NCBI RefSeq assembly: GCF_002002735.1
Contig: NZ_MUNY01000059.1
Coordinates: 1-64,000 of the forward strand
Source of the DNA: Algoriphagus sp. A40
Lineage (GTDB): Bacteria; Bacteroidota; Bacteroidia; Cytophagales; Cyclobacteriaceae
Length of the DNA: 64,000 nt
Direction of reading: 5' to 3'
The notes beneath the pieces are model-generated. The model saw nothing but the letters and a program-made list of their open reading frames with translations, was not told the origin of the DNA and ran no database searches. Positions within the stretch are counted from its first letter, which is position 1. The number at the start of each line of letters is the position of its first letter. This document shows, one piece after another, positions 26,432 through 34,375 of this stretch. A program made the position numbers and the translations under genes.

Positions 26432-27403
26432 TTAGGAACAGCCTTCGCCGCTCAGGATAATTTCATCGCCATTTTCACTGACTTCCAAGCCCATCGTTTC
26501 AGACAATATTCCAATGATTGTGTCCAGTTCTTCCTCGGTAAATTCAACGGTGATTTTGCAGGTTCCTATTCCACCTGCCAAGGTGATTTTCCTGTCATAA
26601 ACCTCACTGATCCGGTCTACGACTATCTGGAGATTTTCCTCATTAAACTGAAAAGAGCGAGTCTTGAAAGCAACCACATTAGTGTCTGCCACGGTTTTGC
26701 TGTAGCTGCCGGATGCTTTGTCGTAAATTCCTTTTTCTCCGACCTCCAGCATAATCCCCTCCTCAGTCTGACTATAAAACTGTACTGCCCCTTCCAAAAC
26801 AGAAACCTCAATCTGTTGGCCATCAGGATAGGCTTTGACATGAAACACCGTCCCGATATCCCGGATCAGGAGATTTTCCGCTTCCACAGTCCATTGGATA
26901 TCTTTCTCTTTGCCGATGCTGATGGTCGCTTCGCCTTTGAGCTGGATCGTTCCTCTTTTCTTTCGGACATTGTATTCCACCTTGACTTCGGAAGCTTTGT
27001 TGAGCGAAATCTCCGTCTGGTCGGGAAGTGTCTGGGTCATGACCTGGTTTTCGCTCAGGTAGACGAATTCGTCTCCGGGAGCCAGATTCCAGTAAAACAA
27101 ATAAGAAACAGCTGCAACCAGGATCAGTCCGGCGGCTACTTTCCAAAGTGGAATCAGCGTTCTTTGAACTGTTTTCTTTGCTGTAATCTGCGCCTTTACT
27201 TTGTCCCAAGCCACATCGGTGTCGAAATTCTGGTCATCGGGAAGCTGGGCTTTTTCAAAAATGAAAAGCGAATCGTCCAGGTATTTTTGATTCTCGGGCG
27301 AAAGGGCGCACCATTCCCGCAAGTCTCGGACTTCACTTTCCGAGGCTTCACCGACGATGAATTTGCCGACCAGATCTTCAATATATTCCTCTTCCCACTT
27401 CAT
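26432..27403 (-). CDS. FecR-family anti-sigma factor
   Basis: A 323-residue protein. It has a cytoplasmic anti-sigma N-terminus (about 1-80), one transmembrane helix at about 86-105 (WKVAAGLILVAAVSYLFYW), a periplasmic FecR domain at about 120-225 (LPDQTEISLNKASEVKV, GEATISI) and a DUF4974-type C-terminal domain at about 245-323, which resembles STN and contacts the outer-membrane partner. Its start overlaps the sigma gene stop by 4 nt. It should hold the ECF sigma inactive until the STN protein signals. Length and layout are normal for Bacteroidota FecR. Confidence 0.93.
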   Translation of the reverse strand: MKWEEEYIEDLVGKFIVGEASESEVRDLREWCALSPENQKYLDDSLFIFEKAQLPDDQNFDTDVAWDKVKAQITAKKTVQRTLIPLWKVAAGLILVAAVSYLFYWNLAPGDEFVYLSENQVMTQTLPDQTEISLNKASEVKVEYNVRKKRGTIQLKGEATISIGKEKDIQWTVEAENLLIRDIGTVFHVKAYPDGQQIEVSVLEGAVQFYSQTEEGIMLEVGEKGIYDKASGSYSKTVADTNVVAFKTRSFQFNEENLQIVVDRISEVYDRKITLAGGIGTCKITVEFTEEELDTIIGILSETMGLEVSENGDEIILSGEGCS

Positions 27404-27981
27404 GGATTCAACAAATTACTCATCAAAATGGCCAGCAAAGGCAAATATTCTTTCAACTGGGCCCGCATGATTTTCAATGCTTTGCCCATTTGGTTTTCTA
27501 CAGTTTTCACAGACAGATTCAGTTGATCTGCGATCTCCTGATACTTCAGCTCCTCAAACCGGCTCATGGTAAAGATTAGCCTGCATTGCTCGGGCAAAGT
27601 CTGGATGGCGGCACGGATTTTATCCTCCAACTCCACATGGATGGCAAGGTGATCGGCCGGACTGGATTGAGCTTCTTCCTTGAGCGATTCACTGGCGAAA
27701 TATTTCTGCTTGACCTGCTCGTGTTTCAGCTCGTTGAGGCAGGCATTGCGGATCGCACGGTAGAGATAGGATTTGAGCGAAGTCTCGATCGAAATGGTTT
27801 TCCGCTTTTCCCAAAACCCGATAAATGCAGCCTGCACGATCTCTTCCGCCCCATCGGGATCTTTCAGATAGCTCGTAGCATAGCGGCAAAGGGGTTGATA
27901 GTAGGTTTTAAACAGCATTTCAAAGGCAGGAGTTTGGCCTGATTGTATCGCTAAAAAAACCTGTTGATCTGACTCCTGCAT
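27400..27981 (-). CDS. ECF RNA polymerase sigma factor (Bacteroidota FecI-like)
   Basis: A 193-residue sigma-70 family protein. Region 2 covers about 25-95 (YKPLCRYATSYLKD-like segment and VQAAFIGFWEKR). Region 4 covers about 125-180, with the helix-turn-helix LKYQEIADQLNLSVKTVENQMGKAL. It is the first gene of a sigma-FecR-STN protein operon. The promoter at 28031-28062 has the same two-block sequence as those of two nearby surface protein genes, which argues for autoregulation and defines a small local regulon. Confidence 0.94.
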   Translation of the reverse strand: MQESDQQVFLAIQSGQTPAFEMLFKTYYQPLCRYATSYLKDPDGAEEIVQAAFIGFWEKRKTISIETSLKSYLYRAIRNACLNELKHEQVKQKYFASESLKEEAQSSPADHLAIHVELEDKIRAAIQTLPEQCRLIFTMSRFEELKYQEIADQLNLSVKTVENQMGKALKIMRAQLKEYLPLLAILMSNLLNP

Positions 27982-28030
27982 GGAAATAAAAATGCTTTCG
28001 GTGCAAGATAAGATTTTGGTTTCTTTTTGA

Positions 28031-28062
28031 AATAAGACAACTGAAATCCTACTTACCCCTAT
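28031..28062 (-). promoter_or_regulatory. ECF-sigma-type promoter of the sigma-FecR operon (autoregulation)
   Basis: The minus strand reads ATAGGGGTA, 13 nt, TTGTCTTATT, ending 50 nt before the sigma ATG. Same blocks and spacing as at 11976-12007 and 13514-13545. Confidence 0.75.
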
Positions 28063-28246
28063 TCTAAATTTGGAATATTTTTAAAAAATAATCCTTAGGC
28101 TTCAAGAAAGCAGACAATTGGCATTTTTGCTGACGGGAGGCTTTCTTGACAAAGTAATTTCTGTGTTTCAAAGGGTCTTTTCCTGAAAAGCATAAATAGA
28201 AAAAGGTCTAATTCAAAACCTGAAAACCATCCATTAGGTGCTGATT

Positions 28247-29251
28247 CTACATCAAAATCTCATTCACCGGAAGGATGGGCTGTGGCAGATTTTCCTCATT
28301 CAGCATGTCTCTCAGGTCAATTTCGATTGCCCTGCTCATGGATGAAATCGGCACATCGTTGGGTCCGCCTTCAAAGGGATTTTCGGTACTTTCTCCAATC
28401 TGCTCCAGCACCAAAAATACCCAACCCACGATCACGCTAAACGGGACAGTGAGCCAAACAACTTCAGATCCCAGTTTTGAAAACTCATTCAAAAACCCCA
28501 AAGGGAGCAAAATTGTAAGCAAATAGACAAAGTACATGTTGATACTGGAGAATTGCCTCGGATAGGGAAAGTTTTTGATCCGCTCGTTTTTCCCCTGATG
28601 ATCGTAGAGTTCCTTCAAGAGATTTTGCATTTCCACATAGTTCAGATCCGATAGTTGACCTTGCTCATTCAATTTTCTGAGCTGGGAAGATTGCAAAGCG
28701 ATGACTTGAGCTGCCTTGTTTTTCTTGGAAAGGATCAGATTCAATTCTTCCTCACTTAGATAATTCACCAAATCGACTTCCACTCCACATTCCCATTCCG
28801 GCACCAGATAGTAGTTGAGGTACTCTCGGTTGTAGCTTTTGGTTTTGACATTTTCCCAACTCCTGCTTTCTCTTAGCTGAAAACGCAAAGCAGTCAGCCA
28901 CGCAAAATGCCTGTAAAACAATTGCTGGTGCAGGCCTCTTTCTTCGTCCAAATCTTCCGTTCGGACAAAGTCCTTGACCATGATCCCCCAAGTTCGGCTG
29001 CTGTTGACGATCCCGCCCCAAATCTGCCTTGCCTCCCAAAGTCGGTTGTAGGTTTGCGTATTCCGGAATCCGGCTATAAATGCAGCTGCTGTACCAACCA
29101 AAGCCACGGGAACCCAGGGAATCCCCAACCAATGCCAATCCAGAAAATAATAGAGCGAAGTCGGCACCGTGCTGACAGCAACCATATACAGTATTTTCAT
29201 CCTGGTCCAGGGAATAAAATGATGCAGTTTGTAATAGTTTCCTGTATTCAT
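28247..29251 (-). CDS. Bestrophin-family ion channel protein
   Basis: A 334-residue membrane protein with the bestrophin/UPF0187 plan: an N-terminal helix pair (MKILYMVAVSTVPTSLYYFL, VPVALVGTAAAFIAGFRN), the conserved NRLWEARQIWGGIVNSSR block, a soluble helical domain, and two further TM segments near 230-280 (LLTILLPLGFLNEF, VPFSVIVGWVFLVLEQIGE). Bacterial bestrophins form pentameric channels in the inner membrane. Ion selectivity cannot be read here. It is monocistronic, with a 265-bp gap to the sigma gene. Confidence 0.9.
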   Translation of the reverse strand: MNTGNYYKLHHFIPWTRMKILYMVAVSTVPTSLYYFLDWHWLGIPWVPVALVGTAAAFIAGFRNTQTYNRLWEARQIWGGIVNSSRTWGIMVKDFVRTEDLDEERGLHQQLFYRHFAWLTALRFQLRESRSWENVKTKSYNREYLNYYLVPEWECGVEVDLVNYLSEEELNLILSKKNKAAQVIALQSSQLRKLNEQGQLSDLNYVEMQNLLKELYDHQGKNERIKNFPYPRQFSSINMYFVYLLTILLPLGFLNEFSKLGSEVVWLTVPFSVIVGWVFLVLEQIGESTENPFEGGPNDVPISSMSRAIEIDLRDMLNEENLPQPILPVNEILM

Positions 29252-29607
29252 TTTCAGTTGGGTTTTAGGAATTAAAGGATCTAGTTCAGGTTAAATTCAA
29301 AAAGTAGCAGGGAGGAACAGCACTAATTCTAACTTAAAGAAAACCCAAGGAACCTGAATTTTCAACTTCTGACTGACACAATCAGAAAATATATCCAAAT
29401 CCCATCTCAACCTAGATGAATGCTCGATTGGATTTGCAGGGGGATTTTTCCTAAGGATTTACAAAGGCAGGAAAATTGCAGGAAACAACTGAATTCAATC
29501 TGAAAATCTCAAAAGGTAAGTGGGAATTATCCAATGGAACTAAAAAGGTTTTTTCCTATCCTGAGTAAATTCAGATTGTTTAAAAACTCTCGAAAAAACA
29601 AAACCGC
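29252..29607. other. Divergent intergenic region, no gene seen
   Basis: About 356 AT-rich base pairs between divergent bestrophin and M48 peptidase genes. It must hold both promoters; I found no convincing hairpin, operator or small gene. Confidence 0.5.
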
Positions 29608-31053
29608 ATGAAATCTCGATCCGCAATTATTGTATTTCTGTTCTCAGGAATTCTTCTCTTCACCGAAGGATGTGCCATCAATCCGGTAACTGGAAAAAAG
29701 CAAGTAGTCTTGATGTCAGAAGCCCAGGAAATCTCCATCGGACAGCAGTCAGACCCTGAGATTTCCGCGTTTTTTGGAGTCTATGAGGATCCCGAATTGC
29801 AGCAATTCATCACAGCAAAAGGCCTGGAAATGGCAGCAGTCTCCCATCGGCCAAAACTGGACTATCATTTCAAAGTAGTGGATTCACCTGTGATCAATGC
29901 TTTCGCAGTACCGGGAGGCTATGTCTATTTCACCCGTGGAATCATGGCTCATTTCAACAATGAGGCGGAATTTGCAGGAGTTTTGGGCCATGAAATTGGT
30001 CACGTGACTGCCCGGCATTCGGTCATTCAGCAGCGAAATCAGATGATCGGACAGCTTGGAATGATCGCCGGAATGGTGTTTGTGCCGGAACTGGCAGAAT
30101 TTGCGGAGCCACTTTCTCAGGGTATGCAGATCGCATTGCTGAGTTTTGGCCGGGATGCTGAGCGGCAATCCGATGAATTGGGTGTGGAATATTCTTCCCG
30201 AATTGGGTATGATGCTACCGAAATGGCCGGATTCTTTAACACCCTTGAAAGACAGGGTGCCAAAGAAGGCGCGAGCGAAATTCCAGAATTTCTCTCTACT
30301 CACCCTTCTCCCGGTGAACGAAATACCACCGTTGCAAAACTGGCTGAGGAATGGAAGGCAAAACTCGATTTGACCAATCCATCAGTAAACAGGGATGCTT
30401 ACCTAAAAAAGATTGACGGAATTGTGTTGGGTGAAGATCCACGTCAGGGTTTTTTGGAAAACAATGTTTTCTACCATCCGGTGTTGAAAATCCAGTTTCC
30501 AACACCCCAAGACTGGAACTTCCAAAACACACCTCAACAGGTTCAGATGGCTCCAAAAGCAGGTGATGCCCTGATGTCTCTTACTTTGGCTCCGGGAAAA
30601 ACACCTGAAGAAGCCACTCAGGCATTCCTTCAGCAATACAAATTGGAGCTGGTGGAATCGAAAAATGAAACCATCAATGGGCTTTCGGCTCTTCTCGCCA
30701 TTGCGGATCAAAAGCAGGAGTCGGGAACAATCCGGGTGCTTTCCGCCATGATCCAGTTTGACGGAAATATTTATAGCATCATGGGGATTTCCGAACTATC
30801 CAAATTCACAAATTATCAGCCTGTTTTCCTTTCTACCATCAGAAATTTCAAGGAACTAAAGGAAGCTGAAAAACTCAACAGAAAGCCAGAAGTGGTTCGA
30901 ATACAAACTATCCCCCAGAGAATGACTTTAGAAGCCGCACTTTCAAATTTCAAAATGCCAAAAGCAAGGTTTGAAGAATTGGCAATATTAAACGGGATGC
31001 TCTTGACTGATCAATTGGAAAAAGGAACTTTGATCAAGGTGATTGGGAAATAA
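29608..31053 (+). CDS. M48-family zinc metalloprotease lipoprotein
   Basis: A 481-residue protein. The signal peptide ends at a probable lipobox Cys (FTEGC, Cys22), so it is probably a periplasm-facing lipoprotein. The zinc site HEIGH is at 128-132, with third-ligand Glu and conserved Asp in ERQSD at about 185-189, the BepA/YfgC-type M48 arrangement. Residues of about 290-420 form a separate domain. The last 50 residues resemble a LysM-like or adhesive end (FEELAILNGMLLTDQLEKGTLIKVIG). Members of this type act in quality control of outer-membrane proteins. It stands alone. Confidence 0.92.
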   Translation: MKSRSAIIVFLFSGILLFTEGCAINPVTGKKQVVLMSEAQEISIGQQSDPEISAFFGVYEDPELQQFITAKGLEMAAVSHRPKLDYHFKVVDSPVINAFAVPGGYVYFTRGIMAHFNNEAEFAGVLGHEIGHVTARHSVIQQRNQMIGQLGMIAGMVFVPELAEFAEPLSQGMQIALLSFGRDAERQSDELGVEYSSRIGYDATEMAGFFNTLERQGAKEGASEIPEFLSTHPSPGERNTTVAKLAEEWKAKLDLTNPSVNRDAYLKKIDGIVLGEDPRQGFLENNVFYHPVLKIQFPTPQDWNFQNTPQQVQMAPKAGDALMSLTLAPGKTPEEATQAFLQQYKLELVESKNETINGLSALLAIADQKQESGTIRVLSAMIQFDGNIYSIMGISELSKFTNYQPVFLSTIRNFKELKEAEKLNRKPEVVRIQTIPQRMTLEAALSNFKMPKARFEELAILNGMLLTDQLEKGTLIKVIGK

Positions 31054-31106
31054 CAATTTGGCCTCCAAGGATAGCTCAAATGGCTTTGTAGTATGAAATA
31101 TTCAAA

Positions 31107-31237
31107 ACATTAAGAGAATGTAGGGAATTAAGTTTGTAGGGAGCAGCTTAGCTCTCAACACGAAAAATGCCTAATCCGGGAAGAGAACTTTCGACGTCTG
31201 GACTTCCTGTTCTTAATTTTCTCATTGCCCTTAATGT
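31107..31237. repeat. Imperfect palindromic intergenic element (MITE/REP-like)
   Basis: The ends at 31107-31132 and 31212-31237 are imperfect inverted repeats (about 19 of 26 matches; outer ACATTAAG and inner AATTAAG perfect). They enclose about 80 bp without a gene. The M48 stop lies 54 bp to the left. Confidence 0.45.
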
Positions 31238-31281
31238 TATAATAACCCCTTGTTTTCAAAAGGTTAAACATTCACTTACCC

Positions 31282-32466
31282 TTAGACCGTGGTGATTTCT
31301 CCGGTTTTCTTGTTTTTCAGAATCGTTTTCCGGTCCCCGTTTGGCAGGATTTCCTCTTTGATCAGCCAATAGTTTTCATCAAAATCCTGGTAAACAGAAG
31401 GTTTCGAAAGTCCAGTTTTGCCTCTCCAAACAGGCAACTGAACTGGTTCCCAAAGTTTGGTTTTGGCGGATTTGTACGCTGCATCCAAGATCGCATTGAC
31501 CACATAACCGTCATAAAAAGTCTCTCGTGGTTGGGTCCCTTTCTCAAAGGAATCAAACATGTCCACGAACATATTGGGATAGCCCAGTTCATGCGCTTCA
31601 TCTCCTACCGGAAACAGCCAACCGGAGGAAGTTTCAGCTTTTTCGGCTACATAATCTCCCCCATTACCGCTGGAAAACATTTCAAATCCAGTGCGGAGAA
31701 ATGAATTGATCCATATCGTCCCTTCCGTTCCCATGACTTCGTCCCGGAGATCCATTCCACCTCTGAAAGTCCAGGAAACTTCGAATTGCCCGATGGCTCC
31801 GTTTTCATATTTGACTAGGCCGATCGCATGATCCTCTGCATCGATTGGCTTCACTTGAGTATCTGCCCAACACATTACCTCGACTGGTAGCACGTCTTTT
31901 CCGATAAAATTTCTTGAAATCTCCACACAATGGCAGCCCAAATCAAGGATTGCTCCCCCTCCTGCTTTTTCGATATCCCAAAACCAATCAGAATGCGGTC
32001 CGGGGTGGGTTTCCCTGGATTTGGCCCAAAGTACACGACCGATAGCTCCGGTTTCAATACTTTTCACGGATTTCAGGAACTTCGGCGTATAGCAAAGATC
32101 TTCCAGATATCCTGCGAAAACTCCAGCTTCTTCACAGGCCAAAGTCATCCGTAAGGCCTCCTCGGCCGTTCTTCCCAATGGCTTGGTGCACAAAACCGGT
32201 TTTTTATGTTTGACGCAGAGCATCACTGCCTCTTCATGCACATAGTTGGGCAGGGCGATGATCACCACCTCCGAATCCGGATGCGAGATGGCAGCTTCCA
32301 TATCGGTGGAAAAGTTCGGAACCTCATAGTCATCGGCAAATCGTTTTGCTGTTTCCTCCCTTCTTGCGTAAATCATACTTACCACATCTTTTCCCCTTCT
32401 GCCGATAAGTGATTCCGCATAAAAACGACCGATAAACCCTCCTCCGAGGATGCAAATTTTGATCAT
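31282..32466 (-). CDS. Gfo/Idh/MocA-family NAD(P)-dependent oxidoreductase
   Basis: A 394-residue protein. I choose the ATG at 32466 because it places the Rossmann dinucleotide motif GGGFIG at residues 8-13; a start 33 nt upstream would add 11 unrelated residues inside a repeat-rich leader. The conserved catalytic Lys is in CTKP (about 95), where many relatives have EKP. The C-terminal half is the GFO_IDH_MocA sheet with [11 protein letters not shown]. It probably oxidises or reduces a sugar or inositol-like compound. It is followed, in reverse, by a PhyH dioxygenase gene upstream, a pairing common in Bacteroidota sugar or secondary metabolite loci. Confidence 0.92.
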   Translation of the reverse strand: MIKICILGGGFIGRFYAESLIGRRGKDVVSMIYARREETAKRFADDYEVPNFSTDMEAAISHPDSEVVIIALPNYVHEEAVMLCVKHKKPVLCTKPLGRTAEEALRMTLACEEAGVFAGYLEDLCYTPKFLKSVKSIETGAIGRVLWAKSRETHPGPHSDWFWDIEKAGGGAILDLGCHCVEISRNFIGKDVLPVEVMCWADTQVKPIDAEDHAIGLVKYENGAIGQFEVSWTFRGGMDLRDEVMGTEGTIWINSFLRTGFEMFSSGNGGDYVAEKAETSSGWLFPVGDEAHELGYPNMFVDMFDSFEKGTQPRETFYDGYVVNAILDAAYKSAKTKLWEPVQLPVWRGKTGLSKPSVYQDFDENYWLIKEEILPNGDRKTILKNKKTGEITTV

Positions 32467-32502
32467 AATAAAATGGATATTTTTAAAGTATAGTGCCAAT
32501 TC

Positions 32503-32539
32503 AAAGACCTGGCAGGTTTTGAAAACCTGCCAGGTCTTT
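32503..32539. terminator. Perfect 18-bp palindrome; bidirectional terminator / dispersed repeat
   Basis: AAAGACCTGGCAGGTTTT, a single G, then its exact reverse complement. T-runs occur on both sides. It separates the PhyH gene from the oxidoreductase gene, 6 bp after the PhyH stop. Perfect GACCTGGCAGGTTTT palindromes of this kind are often repeated in Bacteroidota genomes. Confidence 0.75.
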
Positions 32540-32544
32540 TGCTT

Positions 32545-33357
32545 TTACTTTACGTTGAGTGTGATTTCAGCTTCCTTGACCAAGAAATCAGCACCCGAAA
32601 CTTTCTTTTGGCCGCTGGCCAAAATTGCCTCATCCCTCACCATAGAAACCGGCGTGATACAGGAAGTATGCTTCTCCCGGAAAGGCTTGTTGTAGGAGAG
32701 GTTGTAAGCAGAAATCACAGACCAACGCGGCTTTTCAGAAAGATTTGCTTCAGAGCGGTGAAGTAGGTTGGGATGAAAAAAGAGCACATCTCCAGCCTTT
32801 AATTCACAATAAACCAGCTCGGAAATTTTCTCAGCCTCAATCACAAAATCGGGATCTGCACCCTGTTGTTCTCCGATAAACGTATGCTCCATTCTCTGCA
32901 TCTTATGTGTTCCCTTCAGGACTTGCAGGCAGCCATTTTCTTTGTTGGCATCTGTCAGCGCAAGCATCACCGAAATCATCGCCTCCGGAAAGAGAAATCC
33001 ATTTTTGTACCAATAACCATAGTCCTGATGCCACTCCCATGCTCCTCCGACTTTGGGTTGTTTTTGCATGATCTTGGAGTGAAAATGGCAAACCTCACCC
33101 GAACCCAATAGTTGCTGGACCGACTCCACCATTCTTTTGCAACGCGACATCAGTCCAAAGGAATCATCCCCAGCAGTAAACCAAAGCGTCAATTTGGTCT
33201 TTTTCCCGTCTTGATCATTGAGATCAAAGGAATTCGAAGTCACAGTTTCATCGGTGGCAACGGAATATAGCAGGGCCATTTCTTCAAGAGAAAAAAGCTG
33301 GGGAAGTATCAAAAATCCATCCTGCCTGTAGGATTCAATTTGAAATGCGGAAATCAT
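32545..33357 (-). CDS. Phytanoyl-CoA dioxygenase (PhyH) family Fe(II)/2-oxoglutarate oxygenase
   Basis: A 270-residue cytoplasmic protein with the facial triad of Fe(II)/2OG enzymes: His110 and Asp112 in EWHQDYG, and His200 in LLHRSEAN, with Arg201 or Arg211 available for 2-oxoglutarate. The N-terminus (YRQDGFLILPQLFS) is the usual PhyH opening. It hydroxylates an unknown small molecule. It lies upstream of the Gfo/Idh/MocA gene in the same direction, but the perfect palindrome between them probably uncouples transcription. Confidence 0.92.
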   Translation of the reverse strand: MISAFQIESYRQDGFLILPQLFSLEEMALLYSVATDETVTSNSFDLNDQDGKKTKLTLWFTAGDDSFGLMSRCKRMVESVQQLLGSGEVCHFHSKIMQKQPKVGGAWEWHQDYGYWYKNGFLFPEAMISVMLALTDANKENGCLQVLKGTHKMQRMEHTFIGEQQGADPDFVIEAEKISELVYCELKAGDVLFFHPNLLHRSEANLSEKPRWSVISAYNLSYNKPFREKHTSCITPVSMVRDEAILASGQKKVSGADFLVKEAEITLNVK

Positions 33358-33565
33358 GGTTTTTATGGGTTTAAAAGGAAATCAAATGCCTTCTTGGTGA
33401 GAAGTTTCAGTTCTTAATTTGCTCAAAAAATCGGCATTTAAAAAGTCTCCAAAGACGATTATTCAAAAGCTGCAACTTTCGAAACAGCCAAATTGCAATT
33501 TATTTCTGTTCATTACCTGAGGAGTTATTTGAAATAGAAGAGTGGGCTATTCGGATCGCTTGGGA

Positions 33566-33982
33566 TTACTCGAATTCTTTCAGGAAGTCGGATATCTGAA
33601 GAATTTTGGTTTCTCGGAAGGGATTTAAAACCAATAAATCATGATCTCCGGTTAGTAAATGAGTGGCTTTTCCATCTTCAGCCAGGCCCAAAAGAAAGTT
33701 ATCTTTTGAGTCTCTACAATCTGAAGGTTTTGTATTGACATTAACCAACTCTCCCTTTTGTAATAAAAATCTCAGAAAAGAGTCTCTGTCTGTCGTTGAA
33801 AAGTACTTTTGAAACTTAGGTCTACCGGCTACCTCTAGAAACTCATCTAGTAATTCAATGCTTAATAGTATTTGAATTTGTTTTGCCTCGACAAGTTCAA
33901 AAATGGCAGGGAATCCTCCCCTGATCAACAAACTTAACCAAATGTTTGTATCTAAAATTACCCTAAACTTTGGAGGCACCAT
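33566..33982 (-). CDS. PIN-domain toxin (COG1569-type)
   Basis: A 138-residue PIN nuclease with the start at 33982, because VPPKFRVILDTNIW then opens the protein; an in-frame upstream reading only overlaps the antitoxin. Acidic residues Asp11 (LDTN), Glu in SIELLDEF, Asp in DSKDN and Asp in GDHD form the expected metal site. It is likely an RNase inhibited by the partner encoded just upstream, whose 3' end overlaps by 20 nt. Such pairs are typical type II toxin-antitoxin modules. Confidence 0.88.
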   Translation of the reverse strand: MVPPKFRVILDTNIWLSLLIRGGFPAIFELVEAKQIQILLSIELLDEFLEVAGRPKFQKYFSTTDRDSFLRFLLQKGELVNVNTKPSDCRDSKDNFLLGLAEDGKATHLLTGDHDLLVLNPFRETKILQISDFLKEFE

Positions 33983-34184
33983 ACCTATTCCGACGAACGT
34001 CCTCAACCTCATTGAAAATCTCCTCTTCAGAGATCGGGGCATTTTCAAACTTAGATTTAATTCGGCTGTAAGCGTCTAAAACAGGAATTTCTGCGGGTTT
34101 GATTTCAATTAAATTAAGGTCCGCCAAGTCCTCAAGGAGTTTTTTAGCTTTTGGATCCAGAATATTTATCTGAAGTGTTTCCAT
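33963..34184 (-). CDS. Antitoxin partner of the PIN toxin
   Basis: A 73-residue acidic protein, METLQINILDPKAKKLLEDL at the N-terminus and a helical, charged C-terminus (ISEEEIFNEVEDVRRNRY). It is located directly upstream of and overlapping the PIN gene, the usual antitoxin position. The N-terminal beta-strand and helix fit a small DNA-binding antitoxin of the type often paired with COG1569 toxins. The function is inferred mainly from context. Confidence 0.78.
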   Translation of the reverse strand: METLQINILDPKAKKLLEDLADLNLIEIKPAEIPVLDAYSRIKSKFENAPISEEEIFNEVEDVRRNRYGASKV

Positions 34185-34329
34185 ATCAGTAAGTTACTTT
34201 TTTTAACCAAATAATGATGAGCTAATCGAGAATTTCGCTCACTATACTAGATTGAACGCTCGTTTATTTGATTTAAGCTATAAATACAAAAGACATCTTT
34301 TCTTTTATCCAATTTAGAAACTCAAAAAA

Positions 34330-34359
34330 AGCGGAGCTTAGGATAATCCAAGCTCCGCT
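34330..34359 (-). terminator. Rho-independent terminator of the S15 peptidase gene
   Basis: A 10-bp stem AGCGGAGCTT/AAGCTCCGCT, extendable by GGAT/ATCC in the loop. The minus strand continues with seven T. It lies 17 nt after the peptidase stop. Confidence 0.85.
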
Positions 34360-34375
34360 ACAATTCTTCAACTCT

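Noticed and set aside
26816-27526. 236-codon plus-strand frame opposite FecR
   Set aside because: Long, but antisense to FecR and the sigma gene, both strongly supported; no signal or domain.
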